A stretch of 32,703 bases of DNA from Acetobacteraceae bacterium (GTDB lineage: Bacteria; Pseudomonadota; Alphaproteobacteria; Acetobacterales; Acetobacteraceae): contig JAIYDD010000272.1 of NCBI GenBank assembly GCA_027487675.1, positions 1 to 32,703 on the forward strand. Direction: 5' to 3'. The notes under the pieces are model-generated. The model was not told the origin of the DNA and made no database searches. It worked only from the letters and a program-made list of their open reading frames with translations. Below, piece by piece: positions 7,660-14,823 of this stretch (positions within the stretch are counted from its first letter, which is position 1; every line of letters starts with the position of its first letter). The position numbers and the translations under genes were made by a program.

Positions 7660-9075
7660 ATGAGCCCGCCCTTGGCCAGCGCGCCGTCCGGCGTCGACAC
7701 GCCGCTGATCGGCCTGCTGCGCAGCACCTCCGGCCGCTTCGCGCTGCTGTTCACCGCGCTCTTCGCCGCCGCCGCCGCGGCCGCCGCGGTGGTGCTGTGG
7801 TGGAACACCGCCGGCGCGCTCGACCGCCAGGTGGATGCGGCGATCCGGGCGGATGCCACCGCGCTGATCGAGCGGCAGCGCGACGGCAATCCCGGCGCGC
7901 TCGTCGTCTCCATTGAGGACCGGCTCGCGCTCGACGTGGTGAACGAGGCGCTCTACCTGCTCCTCGACGGGCAGGGCGGGCGGCTGGCCGGCAACCTCAG
8001 CGGCTGGCCGTCCGAGGCGAACGGCGAATCGCCCTGGATCCGCATCCCGCTGGAGCGCGAGGGCACGGTGAGCGAGGCGCGGCTGCTGCGCGTCGAGCTG
8101 GATGGCGGCCTGCGGCTGCTGGTCGGCCGCGACGTCGCGGAGAAGCTGCGCCTGCGCGGCCTGCTGTCGGAGGGCATCGCCTGGGCGGCCGCGGCCTCGG
8201 CCACCATCGCGCTGCTCGGCGCCTGGATGCTGCGCCGCGCGCTGGAGCGGCGCCTGAGCCCGGTCTATTCCACCGCCGCCGCCATCGCCGCCGGCGACCT
8301 GACGCGCCGCGTGCCGCTGTCCGACCGCGCCGACGAATTCGACCGGCTGGGCGAGACGATGAACGCCATGCTGGACCGCATCGGCACGCTGATGGAGGGC
8401 GTGCGCGGCGTCTCGGATGCCATCGCGCATGATCTCCGCACCCCGATCGCCCGCGCCCGCGCCAAGCTGGAGGAGGCGCTGGTCGGCGCCGCGGACGAGG
8501 CGGCGCTGCACCACGCGGTCGAGCAGGGGATCGCCGACCTCGACAACATCGCGCGCGTCTTCAAGGCGGTGCTGCGCATCGCGGAGGTGGAGGCCGGCGC
8601 CCGCCGCGCCGCCTTCGCCGCCTTCGACCTGGTGCCGATGCTGGCCGATGCGGCGGAGCTCTACGGCGCGGCGGCCGAGGCGCATGGCCAGCTGCTCGCG
8701 GCCGACCTGCCGGACAGCCTGCCGATGGTCGGCGACCGCGACCTGCTGCTGCAGGCGGTGGCGAACCTGCTGGACAACGCGCTGAAATTCACGCCGGAAG
8801 GCGGGACGGTGCGGCTGGAAGCCGCGGCGGTGCCCGGCGGGCTCGTCCTCTCGGTCGCCGATGACGGGCCGGGGATGCCGGATGCCGATCGCGGCCGGGC
8901 GGGCGAGCGCTTCTTCCGTGCCGATGCGGCGCGCAGCACGCCGGGCTCGGGGCTCGGCCTGTCGCTGGTGCGGGCGGTCGCGGTGCTGCATGGCGGGGAG
9001 GTGGCGCTGTCGGACACCCATCCGGGCGCCGAGCGGCCCGGCTTGCGCGTGGCGCTGCGGCTGCCTTCCGCATGA
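7660..9075 (+). CDS. Two-component sensor histidine kinase
   Basis: The product is a 471-residue membrane kinase. TM1 lies at about residues 27-47 (FALLFTALFAAAAAAAAVVLWW). A periplasmic sensor segment of about 120 residues follows, then TM2 at about 168-188 and a HAMP linker (about 190-240). The dimerisation/phospho-acceptor domain has H257 (AIAHDLRTPIAR). The HATPase domain has the N box with N373 (LLDNALKFT), the G1 box VADDGPGMP and the G2 box GSGLGLSL. It pairs with the OmpR-type regulator immediately upstream. The periplasmic domain has no motif I recognise, so the signal is unknown; the neighbouring Deg protease and small secreted protein suggest an envelope-related cue. The ATG lacks a clear Shine-Dalgarno and lies behind a strong palindrome. 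Confidence 0.94.
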   Translation: MSPPLASAPSGVDTPLIGLLRSTSGRFALLFTALFAAAAAAAAVVLWWNTAGALDRQVDAAIRADATALIERQRDGNPGALVVSIEDRLALDVVNEALYLLLDGQGGRLAGNLSGWPSEANGESPWIRIPLEREGTVSEARLLRVELDGGLRLLVGRDVAEKLRLRGLLSEGIAWAAAASATIALLGAWMLRRALERRLSPVYSTAAAIAAGDLTRRVPLSDRADEFDRLGETMNAMLDRIGTLMEGVRGVSDAIAHDLRTPIARARAKLEEALVGAADEAALHHAVEQGIADLDNIARVFKAVLRIAEVEAGARRAAFAAFDLVPMLADAAELYGAAAEAHGQLLAADLPDSLPMVGDRDLLLQAVANLLDNALKFTPEGGTVRLEAAAVPGGLVLSVADDGPGMPDADRGRAGERFFRADAARSTPGSGLGLSLVRAVAVLHGGEVALSDTHPGAERPGLRVALRLPSA

Positions 9076-9132
9076 CCCCGCTTTCACGACAGCGCCATCG
9101 CGGAGATCGGGGGCCCAGCGCAATATTCGCGC

Positions 9133-9417
9133 ATGACGCCGTTCCGTTTCTTCCTCTGCTGCCTGCTGCTCGCGGGCCCGGCGGTCGCCGGGCAGCCGGT
9201 GCGGGCCTCGCTCGAGGGGGCGGTGCGTGTCACCACCGACAGCGCGGCCTATTGCGACGAGCTCTCCGCCCGGCTGGCGCTGCTGCCGGCGACCGAGACC
9301 CGCGCCGTGCGGAGCCTGGCGGATGAGGGCGCGCAGCTCTGCCGCGAAGGCCATGTGCGGACCGGCATCGCCAAGCTGCGCCGCGCCCTGCGCGCGGCGC
9401 ACGCCATGGGCGGGTAG
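9133..9417 (+). CDS. Small secreted protein of unknown function
   Basis: The protein has 94 residues. Residues 1-19 form a clear signal peptide (MTPFRFFLCCLLLAGPAVA, then GQ). The mature part is about 75 residues and probably helical, with two cysteines (AYCDELSARL and AQLCREGHV) spaced so that they could form one disulfide joining two helices. The C-terminal helix is arginine/alanine-rich (KLRRALRAAHAMGG). I do not recognise a named family. It lies 57 bases downstream of the sensor kinase on the same strand, so it may be co-transcribed with the two-component system or be a target of it, possibly as a periplasmic accessory. Function is not assigned. Confidence 0.62.
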   Translation: MTPFRFFLCCLLLAGPAVAGQPVRASLEGAVRVTTDSAAYCDELSARLALLPATETRAVRSLADEGAQLCREGHVRTGIAKLRRALRAAHAMGG

Positions 9418-9725
9418 CGGCCCGGGGCGGGCTCGTCGCCGCCCCGCCGCGCCGGGCCTGCCGGGCGGCACCGGCATCGGCGGAACACCCGCATGACCGA
9501 AACCGGCCCCCAGGCGCCGCCGCCCCGTGGCGGGGTCGGTCGCACCGCGTGCGCCGAGCGGGGCCGTTGCCAGGGCGCAAGGCGCCGCCGCGCCGCCGCC
9601 CTGCCGGCCCGTGCCGCGGCGGGACGCCGCGCGGCGTCGCGTCCCGGCCGGCCTTGCCTGTCCATGCGCTGCCCGCGCGGCGCCGGCCGGGGCCCGGCCC
9701 CCGGCGCGGTCGCGCCTTGGGCGTG
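9418..9725. other. Intergenic region before the MFS gene, with hairpin
   Basis: This stretch of about 308 bases is extremely GC-rich and has no believable gene; open frames here encode only arginine/alanine/proline-rich low-complexity peptides. It contains an 8-bp perfect stem (CGGGACGC at 9620-9627 with GCGTCCCG at 9639-9646, 11-base loop) that could form an RNA hairpin. There is no T-run, so it is not a classical terminator. The promoter of the MFS gene should lie here but cannot be picked out by eye. Confidence 0.4.
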
Positions 9726-10841
9726 ATGGCGCCGGCCTGGGCCGGGGCGGGGGGGATCCTCTCCGGCATCGGGCTCGCGCGCTTCGCCTATGTGCCGCTC
9801 TTCCCCGCCATGGTCGCGGCCGGCTGGGTGGATGGCGGCGGGGCGGGGCTGCTGGGCGCGGCGAATTATGCGGGCTACCTGGCGGGCGTGCTGGGCGGCC
9901 GGCGGCTGGCGGCGCTGATCGGCGTGCCGCGCTCGCTGGATGCCGCGATGGCGCTGGCGGCGCTCGCCTTCCTGGCTTGCGCGGTGCAGGGCGGGCTCGG
10001 CTGGTTCGTGCCCTGGCGCGGGCTGGCAGGCGTGGCGGGCGGGGTGCTGATGGCGTTGTCGGGCCCGGCCGTGCAGGCCAGCGTCCCGCCCGACCGCCGC
10101 GGCGCCGCCGGTGGCATCGTGATGGCCGGCGCCGGGTCCGGCGTGGTGCTGGCGGGACTGCTGGTGCCGCTGCTGCTGCGCGGCGGGCTGGAACTCGCCT
10201 GGGCAGGGCTCGGGCTGGTGACGCTGGCGGTCTGGGCCCTGGCGCGGCGGCACTGGCCCGATCCGCCCGCCCTGCCGGCGGCGGAGGCCGCGCAGGCGGT
10301 GCCGCGCGCGCTCTGGCTGCTGGTGGCCTATGCGCTTTCGGGCGCCGGGATGGTGGCGCCGATGGTCTACCTGGCGGATCTCGCGGTGCGCGGCCGTGGC
10401 CTGCCGATCGAGGCGGGCTCGGCGGTCTGGATCGGCTTCGGGCTGGGCGCCATCGCCGGGACGCTGCTCGGCGGGCGCGTCGCGGGGCGGATCGGCGGGC
10501 GCCGGGCGCTGCCGCTCTGGCTCGGGGTGCAGGTGGCGGGGCTGGGGGCGGCGCTGGTGCCGGCCTGGCCGGCGCTGCTGCTGGCCGGGCCGCTCGGCGG
10601 CTTCGCGGGGGTGGGTGTCACGGCGGTGACGCTGGCCGCGGCGCGGGAACTGGCCGGCGCGCAGGCCGGCGTGGTCTGGGTGCGGGCGACGGCGCTCTAC
10701 GCCGCGGCGCAGGCCGGGATGGGCTTCGGGCTGGCGGCGCTGTTCGCCGCGACGGGCGACAGCCATGCGGCGGTGTTCGGCGTGGGTCTGGCGCTGTCGG
10801 CGGCCGGCTTCGGCGTGGCGCTGGCGCATCGGCGGGGCTGA
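9726..10841 (+). CDS. MFS transporter, YbfB/YjiJ family
   Basis: The product is a 371-residue inner-membrane protein with about 12 hydrophobic helices. The N-terminus shows the family beginning GIGLARFAYVPLFPAM followed by GWVDGGGAGLLGAANYAGYLAG, and the family typically has RF-Y-L-P-M spacing in helix 1. The loop after helix 2 carries RRL. The middle linker (about 175-200) is short. The substrate is unknown; members are annotated as generic major-facilitator exporters. ATG 9726 is chosen because the hydrophobic first helix begins about ten residues later; GTG 9723 overlaps it. The frame stays open far upstream (to 9549), but that portion is arginine/proline low complexity and would not fit an MFS N-terminus. 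No clear operon partner is present on either side. Confidence 0.85.
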   Translation: MAPAWAGAGGILSGIGLARFAYVPLFPAMVAAGWVDGGGAGLLGAANYAGYLAGVLGGRRLAALIGVPRSLDAAMALAALAFLACAVQGGLGWFVPWRGLAGVAGGVLMALSGPAVQASVPPDRRGAAGGIVMAGAGSGVVLAGLLVPLLLRGGLELAWAGLGLVTLAVWALARRHWPDPPALPAAEAAQAVPRALWLLVAYALSGAGMVAPMVYLADLAVRGRGLPIEAGSAVWIGFGLGAIAGTLLGGRVAGRIGGRRALPLWLGVQVAGLGAALVPAWPALLLAGPLGGFAGVGVTAVTLAAARELAGAQAGVVWVRATALYAAAQAGMGFGLAALFAATGDSHAAVFGVGLALSAAGFGVALAHRRG

Positions 10842-10870
10842 ACGGGCCGCGCGCGAGCGGAGGGGGCGCG

Positions 10871-10906
10871 AAAAAAAGGGCGGGACCCCGCGAAGGGGCC
10901 CCGCCC
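10871..10906 (-). terminator. Rho-independent terminator reading on the minus strand
   Basis: The stem GGGCGGG (10878-10884) + CCCC (10886-10889) pairs with GGGG (10895-10898) + CCCGCCC (10900-10906), with one A/C mismatch and loop GCGAA. It is bordered on the left by seven A's (10871-10877). On the minus strand this is a textbook GC hairpin followed by seven T's. For the MFS gene, which arrives on the plus strand, the A-run lies before the hairpin and there is no T-run after it. The terminator therefore mainly serves leftward transcription, although no protein gene lies to the right on that strand. Confidence 0.75.
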
Positions 10907-11035
10907 AAGTTCGGGATGCCGGCCAGATCGGGGGGAAAGGGGCCGGCATCCAGGGAGGGAGAGACGGGGTGCGAAGATCGGCAGCCCCAGGCGCGTTATC
11001 GCCCCAAAAGCTTTCCCGATCCTTGCCGGGGCGAG
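10871..11035 (-). ncRNA. Putative small RNA (minus strand), unrecognised
   Basis: A minus-strand terminator with T-run sits at 10871-10906 with no minus-strand coding gene feeding it. Upstream on that strand lies another strong stem, GGATGCCGGCC (10914-10924) with GGCCGGCATCC (10941-10951), 11 bp and perfect. Beyond it, the segment around 10995-11035 can fold through CGCCCC/GGGGCG pairing. A relatively AT-rich patch at 11036-11060 contains TAAAAT on the minus strand (11040-11045), which could be a -10 element, but I see no good -35. Together this suggests a structured RNA of about 160 bases. It does not match 6S, SRP, tmRNA or RNase P features that I know. The 5' end is a guess. Confidence 0.4.
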
Positions 11036-11140
11036 TCTTATTTTAACGACTTGTCCTAACCACTCCCTGCCACGGGGCATGACGCGCCCCGCCGCGCGCC
11101 CTATCGTCCCCGCCCTGCCACCGGGAGGGAACGACGCCCC

Positions 11141-12331
11141 ATGACCGAACCGCGCCTGCCGCTGCACGGGCTGAAGGTGGTGGAGCTTGGCCACTACATC
11201 GCCGGCCCCTTCGCCGCGCGGCTGCTGGCCGACATGGGCGCCGAGGTCATCAAGGTGGAACCCCCCGAGGGCGACCCGCATCGCGGCTGGGGCAGCCAGG
11301 TCGATGGCCATGCCGTGTGGTTCAGCATCCACGGCCGCAACAAGCTCTGCGTCGCGCTCGACCTGAAGTCGCCCGAGGGCCGCGCGAAGGTGAAGCGCCT
11401 GCTGGCGCGCGCCGATGCGCTGATCGAGAATTTCCGGCCCGGCTACCTGGAACGCATCGGCCTCGGCCCGGACGTGCTGCACGCGCTGAACCCGAAGCTG
11501 GTCATTGCCCGCGTCTCCGGCTTCGGCCAGGACGGGCCGTATCGCGACAAGCCCGCCTTCGGCTCGATCGGCGAGGCGATGGGCGGCATCCGCCACCTGA
11601 CCGCCACCCCCGGCGTGACGGTCCACCCGCCGCCGCGCTGCGGGGTTTCCATCAGCGACGACGTCGCCGGCATGTACGCCGCGATGGCGGTGCTGGGGTG
11701 CTGCTGGCGGATCAAGGCGGACCCCTCGGCGCGCGGCCGCGTCATCGACGTGGACCTCGTCTCCTCCGTGTTCAGCCTGATGGAGGGGATGCTGCCCGAA
11801 TACGGGCTGTTCGGCTGGGTGCGGCAGCCGCAGGGCGCGGCGCTGCCGACGGCCGCGCCCACCAACACCTATCTCTGCGCCGACGGCAAGTGGCTCTGCG
11901 TCGGCGGCAATTCGGACCTGATCTACCGCCGCCTGATGCTGGCCATCGGCCGCCCTGGCCTGGCGGAGGACCCGCGCATGGCCACCAATATCGGCCGCTG
12001 CGCGCATGCCGGGGAACTGGACGCCGCCATCGAGGCCTGGACCCGCACCCTGCCGGCGGCCGAGGCCGAGGCCGTGCTGACGGCGGCCGAGGTCCCGGTC
12101 TCCCGCCTCTACGACATGCGCGACTGCGCGGAGGACCCGCATTTCCGGGCGCGCCGGACGGTGATGGAGGTGCGCGACCCGCTGCTGGATCGCACGCTGC
12201 TGCACCCCGCGCCGCCCTTCCGCTTCGACGGGATCGAGCCGCCCGAGATGGTGCGCTGGACGGCGCCGGCCGTCGGCGCGCATGACGCCCATGTGTTCGG
12301 GGAGCTGCTGGGGGAGGACCGCCCGGCGTGA
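11141..12331 (+). CDS. CaiB/BaiF family CoA-transferase
   Basis: The product is a 396-residue type III CoA-transferase, the standard family length of about 400. It begins with the family hallmark LHGLKVVELGHYIAGPFAARLLADMGAEVIKVEPP. RNKLCVALDLKSPEG, LIENFRPGYLERIGLG and ARVSGFGQDGPYRDKPAF follow. The catalytic aspartate is probably D173 in GVSISDDVAG, spaced like the Asp that forms the acyl anhydride in formyl-CoA transferase. These cytoplasmic enzymes move CoA between organic acids; the substrate cannot be read from sequence. Its stop TGA overlaps the GTG start of the next gene (GTGA, 12328-12331), and the chain ends with HMG-CoA lyase, so a role in branched-chain or dicarboxylic acyl-CoA catabolism is plausible. 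A GGGAGG-type ribosome binding site precedes the ATG. Confidence 0.92.
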   Translation: MTEPRLPLHGLKVVELGHYIAGPFAARLLADMGAEVIKVEPPEGDPHRGWGSQVDGHAVWFSIHGRNKLCVALDLKSPEGRAKVKRLLARADALIENFRPGYLERIGLGPDVLHALNPKLVIARVSGFGQDGPYRDKPAFGSIGEAMGGIRHLTATPGVTVHPPPRCGVSISDDVAGMYAAMAVLGCCWRIKADPSARGRVIDVDLVSSVFSLMEGMLPEYGLFGWVRQPQGAALPTAAPTNTYLCADGKWLCVGGNSDLIYRRLMLAIGRPGLAEDPRMATNIGRCAHAGELDAAIEAWTRTLPAAEAEAVLTAAEVPVSRLYDMRDCAEDPHFRARRTVMEVRDPLLDRTLLHPAPPFRFDGIEPPEMVRWTAPAVGAHDAHVFGELLGEDRPA

Positions 12332-13032
12332 CGGCGACCGACGCCATCGGCGCCGCCGGCGAGGCGGTGGTCGAGGCGCGGATCCTGCGCCAGGGCCTCG
12401 CCGTCGCACGGCCGCGGCCGGATCGCGGCGTGGACCTGCTGGCGGTCGCGCCCGACATGACCCGGGCCGTGCCGGTGCAGGTGAAGACCTTCAGCCGGCC
12501 ATCCATCGAAGTGGAGAAGGGTTGGTTCCGACCTGTTGACGTCGTCCTGGCGGTCGTCTGGATGCGCGACGCCGGCGAGGAGGTCTTCCTGTTCGACGGC
12601 CTTATTGGCGTCGAGCGCTTCCTCGGCGCCAGCGCGCAGACAGCGAGTTGGCAGCAGGGCGGCCGCTACGCGATCAGCGACATGTCGGCGCCCAGCCAGC
12701 GCGCCCGTATCGCGCCCTTCGCCGAGGATTGGGCCATCCTGCATCGCCGCCTCGGCCTGCCGCTGCCGGCGGCGCCCGCCGACGCCACCCCCTACCGCCT
12801 GACCCGCCACGCCCGCGAACGTGTCGAGGCCGGCGAGGTGCAGGAAGCCTGGATCGCCGAGACCCTCGCAGAGCCCGACCGCCAGGGTCCCGATCCGCGA
12901 CGCCCCGGCATCACCCTGTCCTGGCGCCGGATCGCGGCCTTCGGCGACCGCCACCTGCGCGTTGCGCATCGCGACGACAACGGCCACATCATCGTCATCA
13001 CCGCCTTCTTCGACCGGGGAGCCTCGTCATGA
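12328..13032 (+). CDS. PD-(D/E)XK nuclease-like domain fused to DUF4258 (putative toxin)
   Basis: The 234-residue protein starts with GTG 12328 inside the stop of the CoA-transferase gene. The N-terminal half (about 5-130) has the pattern of restriction-endonuclease-fold proteins: GAAGE with E12, an RPDRGVDLLA segment with D36, and VQVK with Q51 and K53. This is the D...(E/Q)xK arrangement of PDDEXK_5/I-SspI-like nucleases. The C-terminal part (about 155-232) fits DUF4258: LTRHARERVEAGEV, then ITLSWRRIAAF and LRVAHRDDNGHIIVITAFFDR. DUF4258 proteins resemble RelE/BrnT-type small toxins and are repeatedly found beside DUF2283 proteins, as here (ATGA overlap with the next gene). I infer a toxin-like effector with an added nuclease-like domain. 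Activity is unproven, and the position inside a metabolic operon is odd. Confidence 0.72.
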   Translation: MTATDAIGAAGEAVVEARILRQGLAVARPRPDRGVDLLAVAPDMTRAVPVQVKTFSRPSIEVEKGWFRPVDVVLAVVWMRDAGEEVFLFDGLIGVERFLGASAQTASWQQGGRYAISDMSAPSQRARIAPFAEDWAILHRRLGLPLPAAPADATPYRLTRHARERVEAGEVQEAWIAETLAEPDRQGPDPRRPGITLSWRRIAAFGDRHLRVAHRDDNGHIIVITAFFDRGASS

Positions 13033-13250
13033 ACACCGGCGCCCGCGCCACCTACGACGCCGAGGCCGACGCCCTCGCCCTGCGCTTTCCCGCCGCCGGC
13101 TCCGGCTATGTCGAGAGCGAGGAGGTCGCGCCCGGCGTGATCCTCGACCTCGACAAGGAGGGGCGGGTGATCGGCGTGCAGGTGCTGGACCTGCGCGACC
13201 TGCTCGCCCGCGGCGAGCGCCGCGCGGAGCCGCCGCGGGACGCCGCATGA
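13029..13250 (+). CDS. DUF2283 family protein (putative antitoxin partner)
   Basis: The protein has 73 residues, and the whole length is one DUF2283 domain. Visible features are YDAEADALALRF, then EEVAPGVILDLDKEGRVIGVQVLDLRDLL, which is the family pattern of a YD-x-E-x-D-x-L start and a D-x-D-x-x-G-x-V-x-G-hydrophobic strand pair. Proteins of this family are small beta-rich partners commonly encoded next to DUF4258 proteins, and the pair has the size and order seen in toxin-antitoxin modules. The gene begins in the stop codon of the DUF4258 fusion (ATGA at 13029) and ends in the start codon of HMG-CoA lyase (ATGA at 13247). Its translation is thus coupled on both sides. The antitoxin role is inference. 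Confidence 0.78.
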   Translation: MNTGARATYDAEADALALRFPAAGSGYVESEEVAPGVILDLDKEGRVIGVQVLDLRDLLARGERRAEPPRDAA

Positions 13251-14164
13251 CCGCCCACGCCACCATCAGCGAGGTCGCCCCCCGCGACGGCCTGCAGTCC
13301 ATCGGCCCCTTCGTGCCCACCGAGGCCAAGCTGGTCCTGGTCCGCGCCCTGTACGAAGCCGGCCTGCGCCGGATGGAAATCGGCAGCTTCGTCAGCCCCA
13401 AGGCCATCCCGCAGATGGCCGACACGGCGGAGGTCCTGGCCCAGGCGCTCGCGCTCGACGGGCTGGAATGCACCGTGCTGGTCCCGAACCGGAAGGGTTT
13501 CGAGCTGGCGATGGCATCGGGCGCGCAGCGGCTCGGCCTGTTCATGTCGGCGACCGAAAGCCACAACCGGGCCAATGTGAACCGCAGCCGCGCCGAGAGC
13601 TTCGCCGACCTCGCTGGCATGGTGCGCGAAGCGACCGCGGCCAGCCGCCGGCTGCGCTTCAACCTCTCCTGCTGCTTCCACTGCCCCTTCGAGGGCGTGG
13701 TGCCGGAAGCCGACGCGCTCGACTGGGTGGAACGCGCCGTCTCGCTCGACCCCTGGATGGAGGTCTCGATCTGCGACACCACCGGCAACGCCGCGCCCGA
13801 CCAGGTGGCGCGTGTCGTCGGCCATGCGGTGCGCGCCTGGCCGGCCCCGGACGGGTCCTGCCGCATCGCCTTCCACGGCCATGACACCTACGGCATGGGG
13901 GTGGCGAACGTCGCCGCCGCCTGGGGCGCCGGCTGCACCGTGATCGACAGCGCCGCCGGCGGGCTGGGCGGCTGCCCCTTCGCGCCCGGCGCGACCGGGA
14001 ATGTCGCCACCGAGGACGTCGCCTGGCTGTTCCGCCGGATGGGCGTCGAGACCGGCATCGACTGGCCGCGCCTGCTGGTGGCCGCCGACCTGGCCGCGGC
14101 GATCCCGGGCGGGCTGCCGGGCGGCCGGCTGCGGGCCGTGCCGGCGGCGCGCAAGGCGGCGTAG
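13247..14164 (+). CDS. Hydroxymethylglutaryl-CoA lyase
   Basis: The product is a 305-residue TIM-barrel lyase of the HMGL-like family. Near the N-terminus EVAPRDGLQ supplies R13 and D14. HGHDTYGMGVANV gives the metal-binding H210 and H212 with D213. The active-site loop GGLGGCPFAPGATGNVATED with C243 is the HMG-CoA lyase signature. It splits 3-hydroxy-3-methylglutaryl-CoA into acetyl-CoA and acetoacetate, the last step of leucine breakdown; some homologues act on related hydroxyacyl-CoAs such as citramalyl-CoA. In the operon the CoA-transferase could supply the CoA thioester, a common partnership. ATG 13247 overlaps the DUF2283 stop; the conserved region starts at residue 7, so this start fits well. 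A hairpin (14198-14225) follows. Confidence 0.93.
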   Translation: MTAHATISEVAPRDGLQSIGPFVPTEAKLVLVRALYEAGLRRMEIGSFVSPKAIPQMADTAEVLAQALALDGLECTVLVPNRKGFELAMASGAQRLGLFMSATESHNRANVNRSRAESFADLAGMVREATAASRRLRFNLSCCFHCPFEGVVPEADALDWVERAVSLDPWMEVSICDTTGNAAPDQVARVVGHAVRAWPAPDGSCRIAFHGHDTYGMGVANVAAAWGAGCTVIDSAAGGLGGCPFAPGATGNVATEDVAWLFRRMGVETGIDWPRLLVAADLAAAIPGGLPGGRLRAVPAARKAA

Positions 14165-14197
14165 GGGGGCGCTCCCGCAAGACCCCGGCGCACTTGC

Positions 14198-14225
14198 GCC
14201 GCCGGCTGCCCGATGAACCGGCGGC
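14198..14225 (+). terminator. Hairpin downstream of HMG-CoA lyase
   Basis: GCCGCCGG (14198-14205) pairs perfectly with CCGGCGGC (14218-14225) across a 12-base loop, 34 bases after the lyase stop codon. There is no T-run, so it may act as a 3' RNA-stabilising or weak terminator structure ending the four-gene operon. Confidence 0.4.
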
Positions 14226-14389
14226 GGGGCCGCGGGACTCGGCGTGGCGCGCCGCGGCGAAGTCGCTGGACTCTGCGCCGCCGATCAGAACATAATGCGA
14301 ACAGACCAGCGCCCCGCCGGCCCCGTTCCTTGAACCTGTCCATCCGACCGCCCCCACCGCACCGACAGGCCCGCGATGCTACGTAAAGC

Positions 14390-14541
14390 GCCAAAAAGCC
14401 AAAGTGCCAAGGCGGCGGGGCCATGAAAACTAAGCTATATCAGCGGCGTATGGATCCACCGATACGAACAACCCCGGCGTGCCCGATCGAATCGGCCAGA
14501 TTAAAGTGGCTAGAACGCCAAATCGCCAAAGTAGCAAAATC
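14390..14541. repeat. Two clusters of GCCAAA-like short tandem units
   Basis: Three units GCCAAAAA, GCCAAAGT, GCCAAGG occupy 14390-14412. Three more, GCCAAATC, GCCAAAGTA, GCAAAATC, occupy 14517-14541. The units are about 8-9 bases apart, in the same orientation, and the two clusters are 104 bases apart around an AT-richer core that contains a CTATAT stretch. The spacing near one turn of the helix resembles iterons or protein-binding arrays, but short GCCAAA repeats also occur as non-coding intergenic repeats in many genomes. Confidence 0.5.
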
Positions 14542-14823
14542 TCTCGCCTCCTGAGCGCCGCGGAACACCAGCGCCAGGCAATGCCCCCCGATCCGGGTGC
14601 GAACCCCGCCAGGTGCCCGACCGCCGGCCAGGAAGCCGCGCCCCCGGCTCGCGAAGCGACGCCCTTCTCGGGCACGGTGTCGCCCGGCGTGCGCTTGCGA
14701 GGCGCCGCGTCGCGCGCCGGCCCCCGGTCAGGCGCAGCTTCCGCTGCCACCCCCTTGCGTCGATTGGCTTTTCACTGACGCCGGTCCAGGGCGGCTGCCC
14801 TGGTGAAGGGGGGTATCGGGGGC

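Noticed and set aside
9493-9725. Open frames upstream of the MFS gene, including an N-terminal extension from 9549
   Set aside because: Arginine/proline-rich sequence with a hairpin inside; an MFS protein should start near its first helix, as it does from 9726.
10871-10906. Terminator of the MFS gene on the plus strand
   Set aside because: The A-run precedes and no T-run follows the hairpin in that direction. It may still slow plus-strand transcription, but the signal is oriented for the minus strand.
14430-14778. Candidate small genes in the repeat-rich gap (about 100 codons on each strand)
   Set aside because: Low-complexity translations, no family resemblance, no ribosome binding site, and they run through the short repeats.
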